Source: Terebella lapidaria
Lineage: Eukaryota; Annelida; Polychaeta; Terebellida; Terebellidae
Reading direction: 5' to 3'
Assembly (NCBI GenBank): GCA_949152475.1
Contig: OX424568.1
Span: 13,367,667-13,431,666, forward strand
Length of the DNA stretch: 64,000 nucleotides
Shown: positions 1 to 12,311 of the stretch, in pieces
Layout of the letters: each line of letters starts with the position of its first letter
How positions within the stretch are numbered: the first letter of the stretch is position 1
The notes under the pieces: model-generated
What the model saw: the letters and a program-made list of their open reading frames with translations, nothing else
Told to the model about the DNA's origin: nothing
Databases searched by the model: none
Made by a program: the position numbers and the translations under genes

Positions 1-800
1 CGTGCATGTCATGACATTTTATATCATCTATATATTTCAGGGATCTGATGCAGCTATCCAACTATACAGAAGCCACCTGCCATGTTTAATATATGTATGT
101 GAATTATTTATATTCAAGTAGTGATGTGGAAGGTGCACACGTATCCAATGTTTTATGTTAAATCAGGCGTAATGATATTGGAGCAACACGCATAACTAAC
201 AGCAGATTCTGAATATTTGGCTGTACTAAATTTTCTCTCGGTTCATTCCATTCCACACAGTGCTGGACCACTGGAAGCCTCGGAAATGTTATCTACATTT
301 GTACATACTGGCAACAGTTGAACAAGTGTTTGCTGTGAGGAGCATCAATGTTCTCCCTGGTAACCAGTGAAGTTATCCAAGCGATAAAACTTTTTAAAAT
401 TTTTTTTTGAGAGTGTACATATCCTAAATAAATACAGGAAAAGAAGAAGTAACAGTTGAAAGTTAGAAACAAAACGTTGGGTCATTTGTTCCCTATACAC
501 TCAGTATATTGAACTATATATTATATGTTAAATTCATTTTGCGATCAATGGGAGGAAACGCAAGGGTGTAGTTTATGGTCAAACAAAAACTAAACATATC
601 CATTTGGTGTGCAGGATCTATGGAGAAGATATTTGAGGAAAGTGTTTTTTTAGAAGAGAGTATGACAGCTGATTTTTTTGGTGTGTTCACAACGGCGATA
701 TTCGTTCACCATGGCGTAAAGTATGCATATCACTGCATAGCAATTATATATATATATAGAATGATAAATTTTAAAATTTTCTCACTGTGTCATACACAAG
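1..800. repeat. Upstream block of a gene copy expected off the left edge
   Basis: This block is recognisably similar, in inverted orientation, to about 54960-55640 upstream of copy C. Over its first 350-400 bases it is also similar in the same orientation to 41490-41900 upstream of copy B, and inverted to about 4740-5140 upstream of copy A. Base 1 corresponds to about 41490, which lies 1.8 kb upstream of the start codon of copy B. The block is therefore read as the distal 5' flank of another, minus-strand family member whose coding exons lie left of the window. No coding region is supported here; the short open frame at 575-814 has no recognisable features. Confidence 0.6.
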
Positions 801-2599
801 AATTTGTGCTATGAATCTGGGTAATGATCATATTTTTTGTGAGGCTTGCAATATCATGTGGCATCAGTTGTCGGTCAATTTTTTTATATTTGGCCTTTTG
901 CAAATACTCCATGTGGCGTGATATTTATTAGGTAACCTATTTGCATGGCATTGCGGCCATCGTCTGTCATCCATTGCTGTCGTCCATCGTCCACATTTTT
1001 ATCACATTTTTAGGTTTATGATGAATCTCAAAAAAAGGAAATGACTAAGAATATTCCAAGAAGGAATGTTTCATTCTATTTTTTTTTATTATTTTCGCAA
1101 TGTTTTGACAGTCATTCTTCCAAAATCCTCTCAGTAACGTTTTTACTCATTGATGTATAAGACTCCTGTTATGTGCCCCTGTGATGTATATAAGTACAGA
1201 CAGTCCAACTGTGCATCTACAAATTACATGGACAGCCATAACATCATCATTATGAAGGACTAATGAATTGACTAGTAAATGAAATGGACACAAATCGATG
1301 TCGTCAATTCATATTCCGACAGTCACAAGTGAATGGAATTAAGTTCAACAAATTTTTCAATGGCGATAATTTCCCCAGAAACATTCATGAAAGTGCAGCA
1401 TATACTCGCAACAAGTAAAGATGACAAATTATTTCAAATCTGTTTCACGAATATTTTATTCTTGGCCCTATAAATTTTGCTCGGAATTTGAATGATTCCC
1501 TCTGTGATTTTTATTCAATGATTTTCATGAATATGGCAGCCAATCAATTGTCATTAATTCTCCAAATGTAGTTATCACTTCCAGTCTCATCGCCTTCTTC
1601 TGGTTTCGTGCATGGTGATTGTGAGCCTTAAATGCATGAAACTGTTCAGAACGTTCAACTCCGATCTCTATTATCACAAGTTTCATATCTAGGATCAGGT
1701 TGGTATCATGAACAAAGATGATCATAAAATGTGGTCACACAGATCATACATTATGAATAGTATTGTAACCCCAAAATTGACCTGAGATAAGTGATTACTC
1801 AAGTTCATCGTTCTTTCTATATGAAGATGTATGGAATGCTCCTCATAATGGCCATTTTGGGGGTTCATGAGTTTCCCTGTCGTTTTTGTTTTCTCTCACT
1901 TCCTATGCCTGACATGACCCTGTTTCGTTTGCTCGGAATACTTAACACTGGGTATTGATTCTACATCTATGGTTATAAAAGACAGAGCACTTAGAATGAG
2001 GGTTCACTTTTCGTGCTCATAATTGCATATGATCTTCTGTTAGCTTGACATTGACCAGTAGTTGACGTCGAATATTCACTCATGTTATGTCATTGCAAAC
2101 AGAGCTCCTAAGATAGACACAATCATTGCAGATAATGTTGAGTGTAAAATATGAGTTTAAGAAATGTAATCGAATTATTTTGCAAGTGTGAAATTGACAT
2201 AAGAGGATCTCGACTGGTGGAGCTAAAAAAAATTAACCATTGGATACAAAGCTCATGGTAATTTGGACTAGTTATTTTTTATACTGAAGCCAACCTGAAC
2301 ATCTGCTAGAAAGGTACAGGGCCATTGATGTTATCCTAACTATGCATATGGCTTCACATCGTTTTGTAAGTTTGTGTCTATCTGAAAAATTGATATGCAT
2401 TGTGAAAATATGTCACTATGTTTCTAGTTGAAACAGTTGTGTCTGTCTATTGACATATTTGGAAGGCTTTCATTGGACCCCGTAGGTTTTGTGTAATAAA
2501 AACTTATATCTAGTTTGTAGATCAGCTATACTCATGAAACGTATGTGTGCATGCATGTAATTGTGCGTGTAACTCAGCAGGTATTTCAGGTATATGTTT
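801..2599. other. Intergenic DNA of the left arm, no gene seen
   Basis: No gene is supported. The stretch from about 1250 to 2599 matches the reverse complement of about 42346-44365, and 1180-1250 matches 54732-54790, so it is the inverted counterpart of the B-C intergenic region. Bases 1225-1262 hold the uninterrupted version of the site into which Gypsy element G2 inserted. A fragment at about 934-1010 shares the motif GCATGGCATTGCG and the nearby CGTCCAC with the right end of the element at 2635-3835. Confidence 0.55.
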
Positions 2600-3965
2600 T
2601 CGCGAAGTAAAAAATTAGCCCAAGGGCTAAGATAGGTTACCGGACAATATATAATAGCTATTTTGTCCTGTGGCCTTGAAAATAAGGTCACGGTCAATTT
2701 TAAAGTCACGAGAGTATTTAGCATACATCTATATGATTCCCCATACGTTCACAATTGATTTACTAACCTTAAAGGTCGTCTGAATAATCAGCATATATCA
2801 TTTGCTGTATCTCCACAATAGAATCCTAAGTTGTAAAGTTGATAATAAACAAGATATTAGCCAAGTTGTCCTGTGACACCTTGAAATGAGGTCAAATGTC
2901 AAATTCCAGATCACGACAATATTCAGCATATATCATTTCCTATATGTCCACAATTGATTCCTTATCTGTAAAGTTGCTAATAAGCGAGATATTAACCATT
3001 CTGTGCTCTGACCTTGATAATGAGGTCAGAGGTCAAATTCAAGGTCATGACAATATTCAGTCATGACAAAATGCATATATCATTTCCTGTCTGTCCACAA
3101 TTGATTCTCAAGTTGTAAAGTCGATAAAGAGCGGGATATAAGCCTTTTTGTTCTTTGACCTTGAAAATGAAGTCAAAGGTCAATACAGGGTCATCACAAT
3201 ATTCGGACTATATCATTTCCTATATGTCAACAATTGATTCCTAAATTGTAAATTCGATAATGAGCGAGATATTGGCTATTTTGTGCTCTGACCTTGAGAA
3301 TGAGGTCAGAAGTAAAATTCAAGGTCATCAGAATACTCGGCATGTGCATTTCCTATGTGTCCACAATTGATTCCTAGTCTCTAATATGAATATTAAGTGA
3401 GATATTAGGCATAATATGTCCCATTATAATGCATAGGAGAATTTAACATGAGAAAGTCCCATTTGGGACAAGTCGAGAAAATGAAAATAGCCGCTACACG
3501 CAGACTGGCGATTCAGGGACAACGAAACCCATACACATCACAGAGGTATGTGGGAACAATCTTTTGAGGTGAAAATCTCAATACTGTCTGAACAGTTTTT
3601 GAGAAAATGGCCGCCAAAGTCAGAAATTGGTTGTTTTTCAACGAAAATGGATGCCATTTTGAAAATAGAAAAAATAGGACCCCTTCTTGAAATATATTTA
3701 GATAGTTTTGTGCAAAATTTCAGAAAGATTCACCTGTAAACTTTAAATTAAAAAAGTGGACGAACGCCTACGACGCCGGCAGACGACGGACGCAATGCCA
3801 TGCCAATACGTTATCCGACCATTGGTCTGGTAACCTAAAAACCGTGATCATATTTCAACACATACAACTTTTTTACTGTACTTCGGCCCAATCTACTGGG
3901 CACAACGCTCGTTGGAAATTTTCTAGACTCTCTTCATATTAGTATTGGATGCCAAAGTGTGCTCG
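2600..3965. repeat. AGGTCA-rich dispersed element, probably a non-autonomous DNA transposon
   Basis: About 1.37 kb is present here but absent from the corresponding inverted position in the right arm, where sequence passes from about 42346 to about 42335. Within it, 2635-2645 (GGTTACCGGAC) and 3825-3835 (GTCTGGTAACC) form near-perfect terminal inverted repeats flanked by TA on both sides, which would fit a Tc1/mariner-like MITE. The palindrome TAGCCCAAGGGCTA lies just outside at 2616-2629. That palindrome also adjoins related copies near 24029 and 34931, so the true left edge is uncertain. The interior is mostly a tandem array. There is no transposase frame; the 63-codon open frame at 3548-3739 is not convincing. 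Confidence 0.5.
2705..3420 (+). repeat. Five diverged tandem units of about 135 bp with AGGTCA motifs
   Basis: The phrase CATATATCATTTCC or a close variant recurs near 2792, 2927, 3074, 3208 and 3341, giving a period of 133-147 bp. Each unit pairs it with a variant of TGTCCACAATTGATTCC and a GAGGTCA-rich part. One unit contains a perfect direct repeat of AGGTCA with one-base spacing (3023-3035), followed by TCAAGGTCA (3039-3047). Related units occur at 35750-36000. Confidence 0.7.
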
Positions 3966-6920
3966 ATATAGGGATCGTCAGTGTTTTATATACAGCCAGT
4001 ATTATGCTCTGCAGATTATACTTTTTGTTATATTTGAATATCGTGATTCTACAACGAAAGCCACCAGTATTAAATTTGTACATATAGAATGCATGAGGTA
4101 CGGACGATTTCTGTGTGAAAGTGCTGTAATTTACTTTTGCATGGTGCATGGTTGGTTATTATGAGTTCAGTTACTTGTATATCATATGTAAAGAAAGGCG
4201 TTTTTCTAAGATAAATTTCGGTATAAGCCTCAGACATCCAGGTTCAATTCTATGAATGAATTTTATTAATAAACTGGGCAGAAGTGCCTACTGCATTGTC
4301 TGTGTCGTGAATGAAATGCCAGTTTGGCACAGGTAATCAAGCAAGCATATATGCGAGCAGTGTATCCGGTATGTTATTGCGTTTCAGAAATACCTTAGTG
4401 ATTTCAATTGATACTATGAGAAATGATTTTGAACAGTACGTCATTTTGACCCACGAAATGAGTTATTATGCATTATAGCTGCATCCAAGCTGCCTCGTGA
4501 ATGTTCTCATCAATTATCCCCAAGCAAATACAAAATTCAAGAGACATATCTCGGGAGTAGCCATCGTAGGTTTGAAGTCGTGTATCCAAATCGATATTAT
4601 TGGGGAAAAAAACCAACACCACGAGGAGTAAATATCAATGGGCCATATGAAAAATGGCTTTATTACTAGCGGATTTGGCAATTGATACTAACTGATAGAA
4701 AAGTGATATCGTGAATTATTTCGAGATATCTACACTATATAATTATATCATTAGGATAAATATACTGATTTAGGAAGGACAACAATGGCGCTTGATGAAA
4801 CAAGTATGATTGTTCAACAGATGCCAGTATGTACCAATGTAGATAACACTTCGGGTACTCTCAATGGTCTAGAATTGTGAGGGGTGGAATGAACTAAGAA
4901 AAAGAATAGTAAAGCCATATTTTTCGAATCCGCTGATAGATATGCACGTTCCTCCACTACCAGATACTCTCGATTTAGCATAAAACATCAGACACTTGTG
5001 CACCTTTCACATCACTTCATAAATATAATTTATTGATAGACATTTATGAAACTGTTAAAAATGTTAAAATCTCCGAATATTTGAACAGCTGTATCACGTC
5101 GCTGAAATATACACATGATTAAATAATATAAAATTTCATGACATGCATGCAGAATGCCCAGCAGTTTTATGGATATACCTGGTCTACAAACCTGCCATCC
5201 TACATGATGTAAACTAACTGAATAGTGAATGAAGACCAGTGGTCCTGCAGGAGACCAGTAATTGTTCAGATTGTTGTAATATTGTTGTAAGCTATATCTT
5301 CTGGAGTTCCGTTTATAATGGCTGACTTACATATTTTGCGGTAATATAACTTTGAATTTAACCACTCAAGGCTACCTGAGGTCAACCTTAAATTAAAGCG
5401 TAAGTGGATTATTCAATAATATTAATATGACAAACCTAACATTTTTTTGCAATGACATAAATTTGGGTAAAATAATCCAGTTCATATCATAATTGAAAAC
5501 ACAACAAGTTAAAAAGTGTATAATTTTCAATATGAAAAAAATTACAAACAGACATAAATTCAATGGGTTTTCTCCAATGACTAATAGGGAGCAATGTCTC
5601 CAATTATTTTCACAACAATATTCCATCCAACACATATGTATTTCATTTGACAGGTTAGATGATTGGTAGGGTATCAACTATAGTCAATAGTATCAACATA
5701 AATGTTTCTTAAAATCACATAGCTTCCTATGACGTAATGGAACTTTCAACTTCACACAAAAGTTTTGTGTGCTGCTATCACAGGATCATACATCAGGTGT
5801 GGAAGATCAATTAACTTTAATATGCACACTTTTTATTTTGAGAATACCTGAAATGAACAAAAATATTCAACCAAAATATTCAGTGCTATTCTGCAGACAG
5901 CAAACTGATCTGCAGTGTAGCTTCTGCAATTGTGTATCGTTGTTGAAAAAAGATTATCCCACTGAACACACAGAAATACACACAACCTTGATGCAAATAG
6001 AAAATAAATTTTGAAAGTTTAATTTGGACAAAATTATCGCAGTTTAATGCAAGGTTCAAACATAGTATTTATGCCATGAAGTAAGATGCCATTACATGAT
6101 ATTATGTTGGTATCTTGAGACTTGTTGTTGTATTATTTTATTGAACTGTACACAGTTTCAGATATAGATGGTATTTTATCAGGGCCTGTTTAAAATATTT
6201 GTTGTAAATTTCGACTCCTGTCGTGTGCACGTGTGACATGTATGAGTTATATTGACTTTCAAGAGATGATGTGTTTTAAACCATATGAAAATATAACAAT
6301 TGCAGTACACTTAGGATGCTTTTACTTAGTGCTTAGATGTTGGCACATCGAAATGGGAATCCAAATGGAAAGGCATTTGATTGGTGGCCTTGAAATTGAC
6401 CTTCAAGGACCTTGAAGGTCAAAATGGGAAAGTGGAAAAACTAAAATTGTTGGACTTTGTGGTTTGAAAATATAAACTTCTCCAGTAAGTTTTCTAGCAC
6501 TTTTTTTTATTATTTCTTCATTTTGTCTATTGGTATATGATGAAACTATGATTGTGCTTTAGTTGTACTGAAGGGCAGGTCGAATAAGCTATTTCCTTGG
6601 CACTGCGGCATTTTCACAATTTAAACTTTGACAGAACAATTAAATGCCGCCAGGCTCCAGCACCCTTGGTACTATGTTTTATCATGTCAGTGTAGAAATT
6701 TGTTCACCCTTTTGTATCTATTTTTCCCTTTTGTTTGGTTGACATACAGCTTTAGCTTCACTCACTAAAAAGCATGCCTAATTTAACATTACAGTCATCT
6801 TGCTGAAAAGCCATGAATGGACATATAGTTGAACTAGATAGATATATTTCACATATCTCTTCGCTGAAAGCTATGCCTCATTCAAAATTAAAGCTTCACG
6901 AATAGTCTGTCAGAACACAT
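3966..6920. other. Distal 5' flank of copy A
   Basis: No gene is supported. The stretch is similar, inverted, to 39780-42335 (upstream of B) and, from about 4740 on, in the same orientation to 55255-58240 (upstream of C). Bases 3945-4165 also recur in the same orientation at 36170-36420. The short open frames here lie in these duplicated non-coding blocks and are not conserved as proteins. Confidence 0.55.
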
Positions 6921-6928
6921 CAGCCTTG

Positions 6929-6935
6929 TATATAC
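6929..6935 (+). promoter_or_regulatory. Degenerate TATA box of copy A
   Basis: TATATAC lies 86-92 bp upstream of the start codon, at the position where copies B and C carry TATAAATA. The bases around it (CAGCCTTG before, the shared ATCCACTCAC after) match both paralogues, so this is the same promoter with a changed TATA element. Confidence 0.5.
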
Positions 6936-7069
6936 GGCATATCCACTCACTTTCAAAGCAGTCTAGACCAGCAGCACCACAGCACTCCAGTACAAGCAGT
7001 ACATCACCAGAAACGTGAAAATGTTGGCGATTTTGACAACTGTATTGGCACTTTGCGCCTACGCAGATG

Positions 7070-7819
7070 GTACGTAAAATATTAACTGTTCCTGAATGTG
7101 AACGCGTTCAACGAGCAGATAATATTTGTACAATCTCGTATCTCATGTCTACGAAGCCAACACCTTTGTTACTGAGTGATTGCATCTTTCTAAAGGCATT
7201 TTCTCCAGTTTATATTGTTGATTTATCATGGTAATAAAGAGAATTCATCTCACACCTCATTCACCGTGTTCTGTGATAGATTGTTCTACAAATAATGCAA
7301 GGTAAGAAAATAATTTGCCAACAAAAAGATATCATAGATATCACAACATTTCACAATACAACATTTCAAAAGATTCCATCGAGTGGTCTCACCGAAGGAG
7401 ACGTTGAAACTTCTACTATAAGTAAACGACAGTCTTTGAAAAGAAAAGATCTTGAAAAGATTTTCGGGTGAAATTCGATATTCTCAAAACAAGTATTCAG
7501 GGGAGAAAGACATAATTTTATCATCGCCGTGCAAAATTTCAAGAAGACTTTTCTCCTATTTATCCCAGTATAATTAAATAGCACTCATGTAACATACATG
7601 GATAACATACATGTAGAAAAATTGCATGGAAGTTCAAAATTCTGAGACAAAAATCAGTTGTGCAGACCATCCCATATTAACAGAATACAAAGATTCAGAA
7701 GATTCCATCAAAAGGTCTCGGAGGAGAATACGTTTTAGAATTATAAAAAACATTGGCAAACTTTTAGTGGTAAAAGATTTGACTTTGGACACACCCCTCT
7801 TTAATTATTTTCAGGTATA
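7070..7819 (+). other. Remaining part of intron 1 of copy A
   Basis: Similarity to intron 1 of copy C (58379-59045) is visible, for example CAGTTGTGCAGACCATCCCAT at about 7655 and 58898, and TTTTCAGGTAT at the right edge. No coding signal is seen. Similarity stops at about 7819, where the LINE begins. Confidence 0.6.
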
Positions 7820-7824
7820 AATGT

Positions 7825-10800
7825 ATGTATCAACCTATTACCACTTATAATATGTATATGAATGATACTGTTGGAAAATCGCGTTTTCTTGTATTTATTG
7901 AACTAATAATATCTGGGGATATCCAGGAGAACCCAGGGCCATTCTCTGAAACACAAGTACACGAAAATCGGGATATAGCAATTTGCCATCTGAATATACA
8001 AAGTCTCAAAAAAGACAAAAATAAATTGGAGCAAATAGAACTACAACTGGTCGACGAATTCGACATTATTACATTATCAGAAACATGGTTAGACACATCT
8101 TGTTTGTCTTCTGATTATGCATTAGCAAATTAATATCCCATATTTCGTAAAGATAGAAATACGAACAAAACTGGTGGAGGTGTAGCCGCCTGGGTATCCA
8201 CCAGACTCACGGCAAAGCGCCGTACAGACCTAGAATGTCCTGACACCGAAGCTATGTGGTTGGAGATCAGGAGCCGAAATAATAAATTCTTATTATGTGT
8301 TCTCTATAAACCTCCTAGCGAACCTACTTCGTTCTGGGAAAAATTGCAGAGCATGATGGATGAAATCCCTGACTCAATATATAACACAATTCTGATCGGA
8401 GATTTTAACGCTGACGATAAATCGCATCATGGCATTTACTTCAATTCATTTGTTGAAGCAAATCACTTAACAACCCATATTAATGATGCTACGCGGATCA
8501 CACCCGTATCTCAAACATGCTTAGATAGAATTGTCACAAACATACCACAATTTGTGAAAAAGGCTGAAGTATTGTCGCCATTATATTTTAATGATCATTG
8601 TACCATCAGAATCTCGCTGTTATTCAGAAATAAAATCAAGCAGAATTCCTATATGCGGACTATGTGGGATTATAATAACGTTGATTTAAACGGTCTCACA
8701 AAATTTCTTTCAGAAGTAAATTGGGATGTGGAATGCAACAATTTTGTGGATATCGATTTCGCCACAGAAAAATGGAACTCTGTGATTCTTCAAGCCATGA
8801 CTCGGTTTATCCCTAGTAAAATAGTGAGGGTCAGAACAAATGACAAACCATGGTATAAAGGTTTTCTTCGAAAACTGAGGCGAAACCTCGAACGAGCCCA
8901 TCGCATAGCGAAAAAAAACAATGATTCAAACAGTTGGGAACGTTTTAGATCAGCTCGCAACAAATATGTGCTGTCTTGTAAAGACGCAAAGCGGCAATAT
9001 GAGCACGATAAACTGAATCGTATATCTCAATGTTCCTCCAGAAAAAAAGATTGTTGGAGCCTTTTCAAATCCTTTATTAAATTGAAAAATAATTCCACAT
9101 TAGCATCTCTGGTCCATGACGATCAGATATTGGTAGATGATATTGAAAAGGCTAATGCCTTGAACAATATATTTATAAGCAATACCGTGCTAGATGATTC
9201 CCATGTAACACTTCCGCCGTTACTCGAGTCATCGGATATCATTAGCAAAATCAGTATCACCGAGCGTGATGTTATTGATCAACTCGGGAATTTGGACACA
9301 TCAAAAGCACATGATCCGGATTGCATTGGGGCAAGGTTCTTGAAACCTCTCAGATTTATCATATCGCATTCGCTATACAAACAGTACTGTTCTCTCTTAG
9401 TCTTCGCTCAAGGAAATTTCCCAAAGTATGGAAGCAAGCTAATGTAATTCCATTATTTAAGGGTGGAGATCAATCTAACCCTAAGAATTACAGACCCATA
9501 TCACTGTTGAATATAACAGGGAAAATATTAGAAAGGATTGTTTTTAAATATCTATATAACCATTTGCGCGACACAAATGGTATTTCTCTATGGCAATCTG
9601 GGTTCAGACCAGGCTGTTCCACAACAGCGCAATTGTTAGAGGTGTACCATAGTTTTAGTTCGGCCATTAACGACTGTAATGAAGTCCGCTGTGTATTCCT
9701 TGATATAAACAAGGCTTTCGAACGTGTATGGCATAAGGGGCTAATATATAAACTACAAAGGGTTGGGGTAACTGGGGACTTACTTGAATGGATCCAGGAT
9801 TATTTATCAAATCGAATTCAACGCGTTTGTGTCAATGGTCATGTTTCAGACTGGGGTGAAATTAATGCCGGTGTACCTCAAGGGTCAATTTTGGGTCCAC
9901 TACTTTTTTTAATTTTTATAAATGACCTCACAGATGTTGTAAAGTTCACAAGCGTTCGACTGTATGCGGATGATACTTGTTTATTTACCACTGTTAATAA
10001 CAGACACTCAGCCGCAGAACAACTGAATAAAGATCTGCAGGCGATCAGTAGTTGGGCCGATCAATGGTCAGTTACATTCAATCCATACAAGACCGAGTCA
10101 TTCATTATCTCGAATGATCGTGACCTTCACGAACATCCAATTTTGAAATTGAACGGTATTGATATTAAGGATGTCAAAACGCACAAACATTTGGGGCTCA
10201 TTTTATCGACAGATTTACGATGGAATTATCACATTGATGAAATATATAAGAAATGCATGAAACGGCTGGATTTATTGCAATCTTTTAAACTCAAGTTAGA
10301 CAGAAACTCCCTTTAACGTTTTTATATATCTTTTGTGAGACCAATCCTAGAATATTGCGATGTTGTATGGTCTGGAACTTACGATTGCGATTTAGCAAAA
10401 CTTGACCGAGTTCAAATTCGTGCATTGCGCATTATAACTGGAGCCACGGCAAAATCTAATATTGTTAATTTATACGAAGACACGGGTCTTAATACTTTGT
10501 TGTTGGTTTTACAAAATTATCAATGATATGACCCCTGAATATTTGTCTGTCATAATGCCCACGTCAGTCCTTGATCGTACTACGTACAATTTTCGCTCGA
10601 GTTCAGATATATCACAACTCCGTACACGAACGGAAAGTTTCGCTAAATCCTTTTTCCCTTCAACTATAATACTATGGAATGAGCTACCTGAAAGCGTGAG
10701 GAATTCGTCTTCGTTTTCAATGTTACAACTGCAGTAAAATATCAAATTACTAAAATAAATCGCAAGTGGTACTCAGTTGGAGAACGATTTGCGAACATCC

Positions 10801-11099
10801 GTCATGCTCGCTTACGTATCGGGTGTAGCAAGCTGAATGGGCATCTGTATTATAACTTGCATGTGGTAAACAGTCCTGCGTGTCCGTGTGGATACTATAA
10901 TGAAGATCCTTTGCACTATTTCATGCACTGTCCCCTGTATATTCAAGAACGTAAATTGTTATTAACTGAACTTAATGAATTTGCACCCATAGATATTGAA
11001 ACATTATTGTTCGGCGACGATTGCTTGTCGGAAGATGTAAACAAAGAAATCGCATTGGCAGTTCATTCATATATAGTGAACATTAAACGTTTTAGTTAA
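7825..11099 (+). pseudogene. LINE-1 open reading frame (endonuclease-reverse transcriptase), broken
   Basis: Endonuclease motifs in order: HLNIQSL, LSETWLD, GGGVAAWV, LIGDFNADD and NDHCTI. Reverse transcriptase motifs: NPKNYRPISLLN, FLDINKAFERVWH, GVPQGSILGPLLFLIFI, YADDTCLF and KHLGLIL. The C-terminal motif CPCGYYNEDPLHYFMHC is a CxC..H..C cluster typical of this LINE group. The frame is interrupted by in-frame TAA codons at 8131-8133 and 10314-10316 and by apparent frameshifts near 9400-9425, near 10500 and near 10735-10745. With five breaks the copy is dead, although the domains remain easy to read, so it is of moderate age. Confidence 0.85.
7918..7941 (+). other. 2A-like ribosome-skipping motif DIQENPGP in LINE-1
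   Basis: The motif lies at residues 32-39 of the LINE-1 frame and fits the 2A consensus D(V/I)ExNPGP, with Gln in place of the usual acidic residue. In established 2A peptides the ribosome skips the bond between the last Gly and Pro and releases the upstream product. Such motifs are known at the N-terminus of APE-type LINEs in several invertebrates. The upstream residues (FLVFIELIIS) are moderately hydrophobic. Confidence 0.7.
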
Positions 11100-12040
11100 A
11101 TGTTGTTGTGATGACTTATTTTCATAATTTCTGCTTACTTACCCGCTTTGTTCACACTTGTACGTCAAGGGGTCTGGTTAGTTTGCAGTGAGGGAGGGGT
11201 TAGTTGGCTGATGTAGGGGTAACGCGATCGCTCGAGCATGGGGTGTGAATATGTACATATTGATCCTTTGATTCCTCTGTGGTTCAATTTTGGGATATTT
11301 GAGTAGAACTTTATTTGTTTGATTACATTATTTTATGCTGCATAATGTTATGTCCAACAGCAGTGATCTTGTACATAAATTATTTTTGTCATGATGGTGG
11401 CGGACTGTATTAAATATATACATTATATATCCTCCTCTAAATATATTATGTATTCAATTATGGTGGCGGTGTGCTTATTGAGCAATCTTTATATAGGGCT
11501 ACGCCCTGTTGATTAATCAATAAATATTGTTTTTAAAAAAAAAGTTGGGAGCCGCCGAGAAGTCCCAGTACACCACGGTACCTGACTGTCTGAGCGCCTG
11601 TGCATGTGACGCTGGTTGTGCTGGCGTGGATATCAACAATGACCGCCCCAGTGGTGCAAGTCTCTGCTGGCATCACAGCGCATCCACCGAAGCTGGGGGA
11701 CTCCTCCAATTCGACAAACTGGACCACTATGTCAAAGTGGAATCCAACTGCGACTAGAGACATATATGGAAAGTTAACTCACAGTAAGAACAAATCTCGT
11801 TTATTGTTTCCCCTATTCCCATGCAAACATTATGAAACATGTAACACAAAAACATATCGTTTAAAATATCTTGTTTGTAATTACCCTATTTGTCTCTAAA
11901 TAAACTGAGATATGCTAGTGTGTGGAACTGAACTAAATTATAATTGGTCACGTTTATGTCTTTTTTTACATTTCAGGGAGAGTTTCGAGGACATCTGCAC
12001 CATGAATTAAGATATGAATCATGTACATCAGTCCAATAAA

Positions 12041-12311
12041 GATGTTCATTCTGTGAATTTGTTTCACTGCTTTTTGAGTGTCACATATACCCAATCTGAT
12101 ACAGGCGATACCACTTCGTTATTCCTTCCAATAATATATATGTCCCATGCCTCGATTTCAGTGAGTAATTACAACAATGAAAGTGTTAAACAGAACAAAA
12201 TATTGAGTTCCTTTATACGCATATAGTAATTATAGATCGAGTGATGTAGGGGCGTCCCCAAAGTCCCTGGTTCGAATTTCGTCCAATTACAAAAATGTCA
12301 TGCAAATAATA
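12041..12311 (+). other. Downstream flank of copy A
   Basis: No gene. The stretch around 12226-12300 (GATGTAGGGGCGTCCCC, then a TTCGAATTT box) recurs downstream of copy C at about 61110-61175 and, inverted, downstream of copy B at about 37340-37420. It therefore belongs to the duplicated unit. The box resembles a tRNA B-box, but no cloverleaf surrounds it. Confidence 0.5.

Larger units (their letters stand above)
7820..11543 (+). mobile_element. LINE-1: APE-type non-LTR retrotransposon (CR1/Jockey-like) with a 2A-like peptide
   Basis: A 3.7-kb element with one long, now broken, reading frame: an N-terminal 2A-like motif, an apurinic endonuclease, a reverse transcriptase and a C-terminal CCHC-type motif. 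The 3' UTR runs from 11100 and ends in a short A-run (11535-11543) fused directly to exon 3 of copy A. The left edge abuts intron 1 of the same gene rather than exon 3, so there is no matching target-site duplication and about 1.4 kb of host gene is missing at the insertion. The 5' end seems close to full length, because the frame still includes the residues before the 2A motif. Clade assignment is by motif impression only. Confidence 0.85.
7021..12040 (+). pseudogene. Copy A of the two-domain cysteine-rich secreted protein gene, disrupted by a LINE
   Basis: Exon 1 (7021-7069) encodes a 16-residue signal peptide starting MLAILTTVLALCAYA, ends in phase 1, and is followed by a good donor (GTACGT). 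Intron 1 can be followed to about 7819 by similarity to copy C. The sequence then enters a LINE, and the gene resumes at 11544 in the middle of exon 3, reading in frame to TAG at 11755-11757. Exon 2, which encodes the whole first cysteine-rich domain, and the first 43 bases of exon 3 are missing. A 3'-UTR exon follows an AG at 11975-11976, with AATAAA at 12035-12040. The surviving part of domain 2 is almost unchanged from copies B and C (for example CLSACACDAGCAGVDI), so the loss looks recent. The remaining exons cannot encode the full protein. Confidence 0.75.

Noticed and set aside
3949-4164. Overlapping 71-codon frames on both strands (3934-4149 and 3949-4164)
   Set aside because: The related block at 36170-36420 does not keep either frame, so they are chance openings in duplicated non-coding DNA.
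12226-12300. tRNA gene downstream of copy A
   Set aside because: Only a B-box-like TTCGAATTT is present; no cloverleaf or A-box. It is part of the duplicated flank of all three genes.
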